NCBI GenBank assembly: GCA_937862575.1
Contig: CALMFM010000084.1
Location: forward strand, 1 to 54,922
Direction of reading: 5' to 3'
Length of the DNA stretch: 54,922 nucleotides
Origin: an uncultured Bacillota bacterium
GTDB taxonomy: Bacteria; Bacillota_I; Bacilli_A; Izemoplasmatales; Hujiaoplasmataceae
The number at the start of each line of letters is the position of its first letter. Position 1 is the first letter of the stretch. Position numbers and translations under genes: made by a program. This document shows positions 51,060 to 54,922 of the stretch, in pieces. The notes beneath the pieces are model-generated. The model was not told the origin of the DNA. It saw nothing but the letters and a program-made list of their open reading frames with translations, and ran no database searches.

Positions 51060-52237
51060 AAGATTTCATCAAAAAGGTTTTTAATACCGAATTTCTACCG
51101 ATGAGCGAAGTAAGAAAAATCAAATTATGGTTGGTAATGGGATTTCTTTTGTTTGTGACAATCATTACCATTCCATACTCCACATTCTTTGATTATTCAC
51201 TGGTAATGAAGATAGTTACCGTTTCGGGATTGTTCTTGTTATTGTTTGTAATGTTGATTCTTGCCCGTTTTAACAAAACTCTAGCCGCTATTCAAGTTTC
51301 AATACTCTATTCGATATTGATAATGCTTTATTACACTCAAGGTGTGAGTAGTTTTTATGCATATATTTTCTTCTATATAGCTTTATCAATTATCATTTTC
51401 TACCAGGAATTGTTTTCATATCTGGTGTATGGAACGGTTGTATTGGTCCTTGGAGTTTACTACACATTCGCTTTCAAAGAAGGCTTGGTGACATCTACCG
51501 ATATCACCGGATCGGTTTATATCTTTGTCGCTGTTCTGATTTTATTCTACTTAGTTAACCTGATTCATATCCTACATAATGAAAAGATATATACTGATTT
51601 GAATTACGAATGGGTCAAGATGAACCATATCATTCACAACTATCAAGATGATATATTGTATTATCTTGAAGACATACGACAAGACGCTCAAAAATCTCCG
51701 ATTTATGAGAGTTTGGACTTCCAACAAGCGGCTTTCGAATTAAGTCAATTCATAGCCGAACAAATACTAAAAGATGGAAAAGAGATTGTAAATCTGATGG
51801 ATTTATATGTTTACATCCATGAAAAAGGACTGAACAATATTATCGACAATCCGGAAATATCATTAGCGATGAAGAAGACTTCGAATATATTGGGAAAATA
51901 TCTTCTTAATGAGAACTCCGACATGTTCTCGATGTTGATTAATTTCTATATCCGCTTCGAAGAAACAAAATCTTATAAAAAAGATCGATATAGTTATAAA
52001 TTAGATGATTTAACCAATCTGAGAGAAGAACAGATAATCGCTTTTTGCTTGGTATATAGTTATCTTGCTAGGGAATTGGAGAAAAAACTCGAATGGAATA
52101 AGGCTGAAGCCAACGAAGAAGAAAACGATAATATTCTTGGTTCAGTTGAACTTGAAGAGTTTTTCGCTTCAGAAGTCATAGCGTTTTACAACGATAACTA
52201 TGAAATGATAAAACAATATCTAAATCAAAACAAGTAA
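51056..52237 (+). CDS. Multi-TM membrane protein, similar architecture to upstream neighbour (unknown function)
   Basis: 393-aa ORF; ATG overlaps stop of previous gene; about six TMs then EEQIIAFCLVYSYLARELEKK helical region. Confidence 0.75.
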   Translation: MKDFIKKVFNTEFLPMSEVRKIKLWLVMGFLLFVTIITIPYSTFFDYSLVMKIVTVSGLFLLLFVMLILARFNKTLAAIQVSILYSILIMLYYTQGVSSFYAYIFFYIALSIIIFYQELFSYLVYGTVVLVLGVYYTFAFKEGLVTSTDITGSVYIFVAVLILFYLVNLIHILHNEKIYTDLNYEWVKMNHIIHNYQDDILYYLEDIRQDAQKSPIYESLDFQQAAFELSQFIAEQILKDGKEIVNLMDLYVYIHEKGLNNIIDNPEISLAMKKTSNILGKYLLNENSDMFSMLINFYIRFEETKSYKKDRYSYKLDDLTNLREEQIIAFCLVYSYLARELEKKLEWNKAEANEEENDNILGSVELEEFFASEVIAFYNDNYEMIKQYLNQNK

Positions 52238-52248
52238 GGAAAATTATT

Positions 52249-53022
52249 ATGAGCCTAGTACTATCAATCGCAAATCAAAAAGGCGGAGTAGGAAAGACGA
52301 CCACCGCTATAAACTTAGCCAGTTCATTGGCTGAACTTGGCAAAAAGATCTTATTGATTGATCTCGATTATCAAGCCAATGCAACTACATGCATGGGAAT
52401 TAACCGAGGAAGTTTTGACAAGTCGGTTTTTGATTGCTTTACAAGAGAAGCAAAGTGTGAAGATATTCTTATCAACACAAAAAACGAAAAAATAGATGTT
52501 TTGCCGGCAAGGTCGCTAGTCGAAGGAATTGAAGAAAAATTGATTCTTGATTCCAACCGCGATTTCATTTTGCATGCTATGCTAGGCGATATGAAAGAGC
52601 ACTATGATTTTGTGCTTATCGACTGCCCTCCTTCTTTGGGGTATATTACAACCAATGCCTTGATGGCTTCTGATGGAGTAATAATTCCGGTTCAATGCGA
52701 GTTTCTCGCCATGGACGGGTTGACTCAGCTTCTTAATACTATACGATTGATACAAACAAAGAAAAAAGTCAATCGTGAGACATTGACGATATACGGAGTT
52801 CTCTTGACGATGTTGGACGTTAGAGTCACTTCCGGCTATCAGGTCGTAAATGAAATAAAGACATACTTCAACGAAAAAGTATTTCAAACGATAATACCAC
52901 GTAACATTACCTGCTCAAATGCAACATTTTATGGGGTTCCGGTTACGGTATTCTCCCCTAAAAGCAAATCTTCAATTGGTTATAAAAAATTAGCTAAGGA
53001 GGTAATCTCCAGAAATGAATAA
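52249..53022 (+). CDS. parA: Chromosome partitioning ATPase ParA (Soj)
   Basis: IANQKGGVGKTTTAINLASSLAE deviant Walker A; DCPPSLGYITTNAL. Confidence 0.96.
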   Translation: MSLVLSIANQKGGVGKTTTAINLASSLAELGKKILLIDLDYQANATTCMGINRGSFDKSVFDCFTREAKCEDILINTKNEKIDVLPARSLVEGIEEKLILDSNRDFILHAMLGDMKEHYDFVLIDCPPSLGYITTNALMASDGVIIPVQCEFLAMDGLTQLLNTIRLIQTKKKVNRETLTIYGVLLTMLDVRVTSGYQVVNEIKTYFNEKVFQTIIPRNITCSNATFYGVPVTVFSPKSKSSIGYKKLAKEVISRNE

Positions 53023-53872
53023 AGACGAATTTATCAGAAGAGGCCTAAGTGACCTTTTGAAAGAAAACGAAATTATCGATATCGAAAAAGAGGAAGTTAT
53101 CGATATTGCATTGAATATCATTCAACCTAATCCGTTCCAACCACGGAGACATTTCGATGAACAATCACTTAATGAACTAGCGGAATCAATCCGTAGTAAT
53201 GGTGTTCTTCAACCTGTCATCGTCAAGAAGATATCCAGTGGGTACATGCTTGTGACCGGGGAAAGAAGATGCAGAGCATCAAAAATAGCGGGATTCACTA
53301 CCGTTCCCGCTATTGTAAGAGATTATAATAATCAGTATTTGGCAGAATTAGCTTTATTGGAGAATATTCAAAGAGAAGACTTGACAATAGTCGAAGAAGC
53401 CGAGGCCTATCAAAACGCCATTAAGTCAATGAATCTAACTCACTTAGAACTAGCGAACAAGATTGGCAAGAGCCGTTCATACGTTTCCAATGCTTTAGGG
53501 ATTTTGAATCTTCCGGAAGAAGTTTTGTCTGAGATAAATAGCGGAAACATAACCATGGGGCACGCAAGATCTTTGTCTAAACTGAAAGACATAACAAGAA
53601 TCAAGAAAATATCCAAAATGATTATCGATGAGAAATTGACCGTTAGAGATATTGAATCAATGGTAAAAAAAGAAGAGAAAAGAAACAAAATTAAAAGAAA
53701 GACCTTGAGTCCTGAATTCCAAAGCGGATTGAATCAAACCAAGGAATATTTGAATAGCCACATAGGATTGAAATCCCCGATAAAAGTATCATCAAATAAA
53801 ATTGTGATTACAATCCAGGATGAAAGCGAACTTAAAAAGCTAAGCGAATATTTGGAGAAACATCATGATTGA
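53015..53872 (+). CDS. parB: Chromosome partitioning protein ParB (Spo0J)
   Basis: IQPNPFQPRRHFDEQSLNELAESIRSNGVLQPVIV; TGERRCRASKIAG; HTH LANKIGKSRSYVSNALGIL. Confidence 0.96.
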   Translation: MNKDEFIRRGLSDLLKENEIIDIEKEEVIDIALNIIQPNPFQPRRHFDEQSLNELAESIRSNGVLQPVIVKKISSGYMLVTGERRCRASKIAGFTTVPAIVRDYNNQYLAELALLENIQREDLTIVEEAEAYQNAIKSMNLTHLELANKIGKSRSYVSNALGILNLPEEVLSEINSGNITMGHARSLSKLKDITRIKKISKMIIDEKLTVRDIESMVKKEEKRNKIKRKTLSPEFQSGLNQTKEYLNSHIGLKSPIKVSSNKIVITIQDESELKKLSEYLEKHHD

Positions 53873-54077
53873 TGCCAATGAAGAGATACGCCTAGGTACT
53901 GTTCTTATACTAAAGAAGGGTCATCCATGTGGAGAAAACAAATGGGAGATAACCTCCTTTGGAGTCATCTGTAAGATCAAGTGTCTTGGATGCGGCAGAA
54001 CAGTAATAATAGATAGAGTAGATCTCAAGAAAAAGATAAAGAAAGTAGTAAAACAAGATGAAACAACTTCTAAATGA
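53865..54077 (+). CDS. DUF951-like small zinc-ribbon protein
   Basis: GTVLILKKGHPCGENKWEITSFGVICKIKCLGCGRTVIIDR. Confidence 0.85.
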   Translation: MIDANEEIRLGTVLILKKGHPCGENKWEITSFGVICKIKCLGCGRTVIIDRVDLKKKIKKVVKQDETTSK

Positions 54078-54339
54078 CATAATTAAATTTAGAGACAACA
54101 GGGGATGGCGAGATCACGACACTCCTCAGTCCTTGGCAAAGTCGATTATCATCGAAGCTGCCGAATTATTAGAAAATTACCAATGGGAAGATAGTACTCC
54201 AAATATGGAAAATGTCAAGGAAGAATTGGCTGATGTATTAATCTATTCGTTGGCGATGGTGTCCGATCTTGGACTGGATCCGGAGACCATCATCAGGGAG
54301 AAATTGGAAAAAAACAAAATCAAATACCCGGAGAAATGA
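54058..54339 (+). CDS. MazG-like nucleotide pyrophosphohydrolase
   Basis: TPQSLAKSIIIEAAELLENYQW...EELADVLIYSLAMVSDLGLD (EAAEL/EELAD motif). Confidence 0.9.
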   Translation: MKQLLNDIIKFRDNRGWRDHDTPQSLAKSIIIEAAELLENYQWEDSTPNMENVKEELADVLIYSLAMVSDLGLDPETIIREKLEKNKIKYPEK

Positions 54340-54419
54340 TAAATGTTCTCTTATATGCGGACGGGTTTGCCAATAATGTGAAAATATCGCCACATTTTGA
54401 AATTTGTGGAAAATAACAA

Positions 54420-54448
54420 TTGACAAACATAGGTATATTTAGTAAAAT
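54420..54448 (+). promoter_or_regulatory. Putative tRNA-cluster promoter
   Basis: TTGACA-17 bp-TAAAAT about 30 nt upstream of first tRNA. Confidence 0.75.
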
Positions 54449-54477
54449 ATAATTCGCATTGCTAAGAGAATAAGAAT

Positions 54478-54554
<77 letters not shown>

Positions 54555-54561
54555 TTTTTAT

Positions 54562-54638
54562 GGGGTATTAGCTCAGTCCGGGAGAGCGCCTGCCTTGCAA
54601 GCAGGAGGTCAGCGGTTCGATCCCGCTATACTCCACCA
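54562..54638 (+). tRNA. tRNA-Ala (TGC)
   Basis: GGGGTATTAGCTC...CTTGCAA...ATACTCCACCA. Confidence 0.97.
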
Positions 54639-54644
54639 GACTAC

Positions 54645-54721
54645 GGCGGAGTAGCTCAACTGGCTAGAGCGTACGGTTCATACCCGTGAGGTTGAGAGTT
54701 CAAGTCTCTCCTCCGCTACCA
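54645..54721 (+). tRNA. tRNA-Met (CAT), elongator type
   Basis: GGCGGAGTAGCTC...GTTCATACC...CTCCGCTACCA. Confidence 0.93.
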
Positions 54722-54729
54722 TAAAAATT

Positions 54730-54806
54730 GGACCCATAGCTCAGTTGGTTAGAGCTATCGGCTCATAACCGATCGGTCGTAGGTTCGAGTCCTACTGGGT
54801 CCACCA
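54730..54806 (+). tRNA. CAT-anticodon tRNA, probably tRNA-Ile2 (lysidine-modified)
   Basis: GGACCCATAGCTC...CTCATAA...TGGGTCCACCA; acceptor C4-G69 and C5-G68 pairs as in TilS substrates. Confidence 0.85.
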
Positions 54807-54828
54807 TATTTTTAATTAACCAATCAAC

Positions 54829-54921
54829 GGAGAAATACCCAAGTCCGGCTGAAGGGATCGGTCTTGAAAACCGACAGGGGGTGTGAGCCCCGCGGGGGTT
54901 CGAATCCCTCTTTCTCCGCCA
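54829..54921 (+). tRNA. tRNA-Ser (TGA)
   Basis: GGAGAAATACCCAAGTCCGGCTGAAGGGATCGGTCTTGAAAACCGA with long variable arm; TTTCTCCGCCA. Confidence 0.96.
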
Positions 54922-54922
54922 T

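Overview
This is a gene-dense, AT-rich 54.9-kb window from a low-GC Firmicutes/Mollicutes-like chromosome. UGA is a stop (malG-like, recR-upstream and tadA ORFs end in TGA), so the genome uses code 11 rather than the Mycoplasma code. That would fit Acholeplasma/Izemoplasma-type relatives, but the lineage is inference. Most genes are housekeeping: mnmE, dnaX-ybaB-recR, rpoE-pyrG, tldD/tldE, fba, lysS, ftsH-hpt-tilS, maf, rpmE, tdk, tadA, an SRP RNA gene, mnmG-rsmG, parA-parB, and a cluster of five tRNAs at the right end. The accessory part (about 10.0-26.5 kb) contains: a surface lipoprotein with PASTA-like repeats, a lamin-tail domain and a staphylococcal-nuclease domain; an Ugp/MalK-type ABC importer with an extra small lipoprotein; a 1282-aa lipoprotein with two near-identical lamin-tail repeats; two tandem DHH phosphoesterases; and a Na/Pi symporter-PhoU fusion. 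I propose this as a candidate extracellular nucleic-acid/phosphate scavenging locus. Other points of interest are two unknown membrane proteins in the noc position between rsmG and parA, a parS-like site beside mnmE, a stand-alone enzyme I N-terminal domain protein overlapping dnaX, a promoter-terminator leader before pyrG, a palindrome in the padR promoter spacer, and an SRP RNA with a UGAC-type tetraloop. I saw no CRISPR array, transposase, integrase or rRNA gene.
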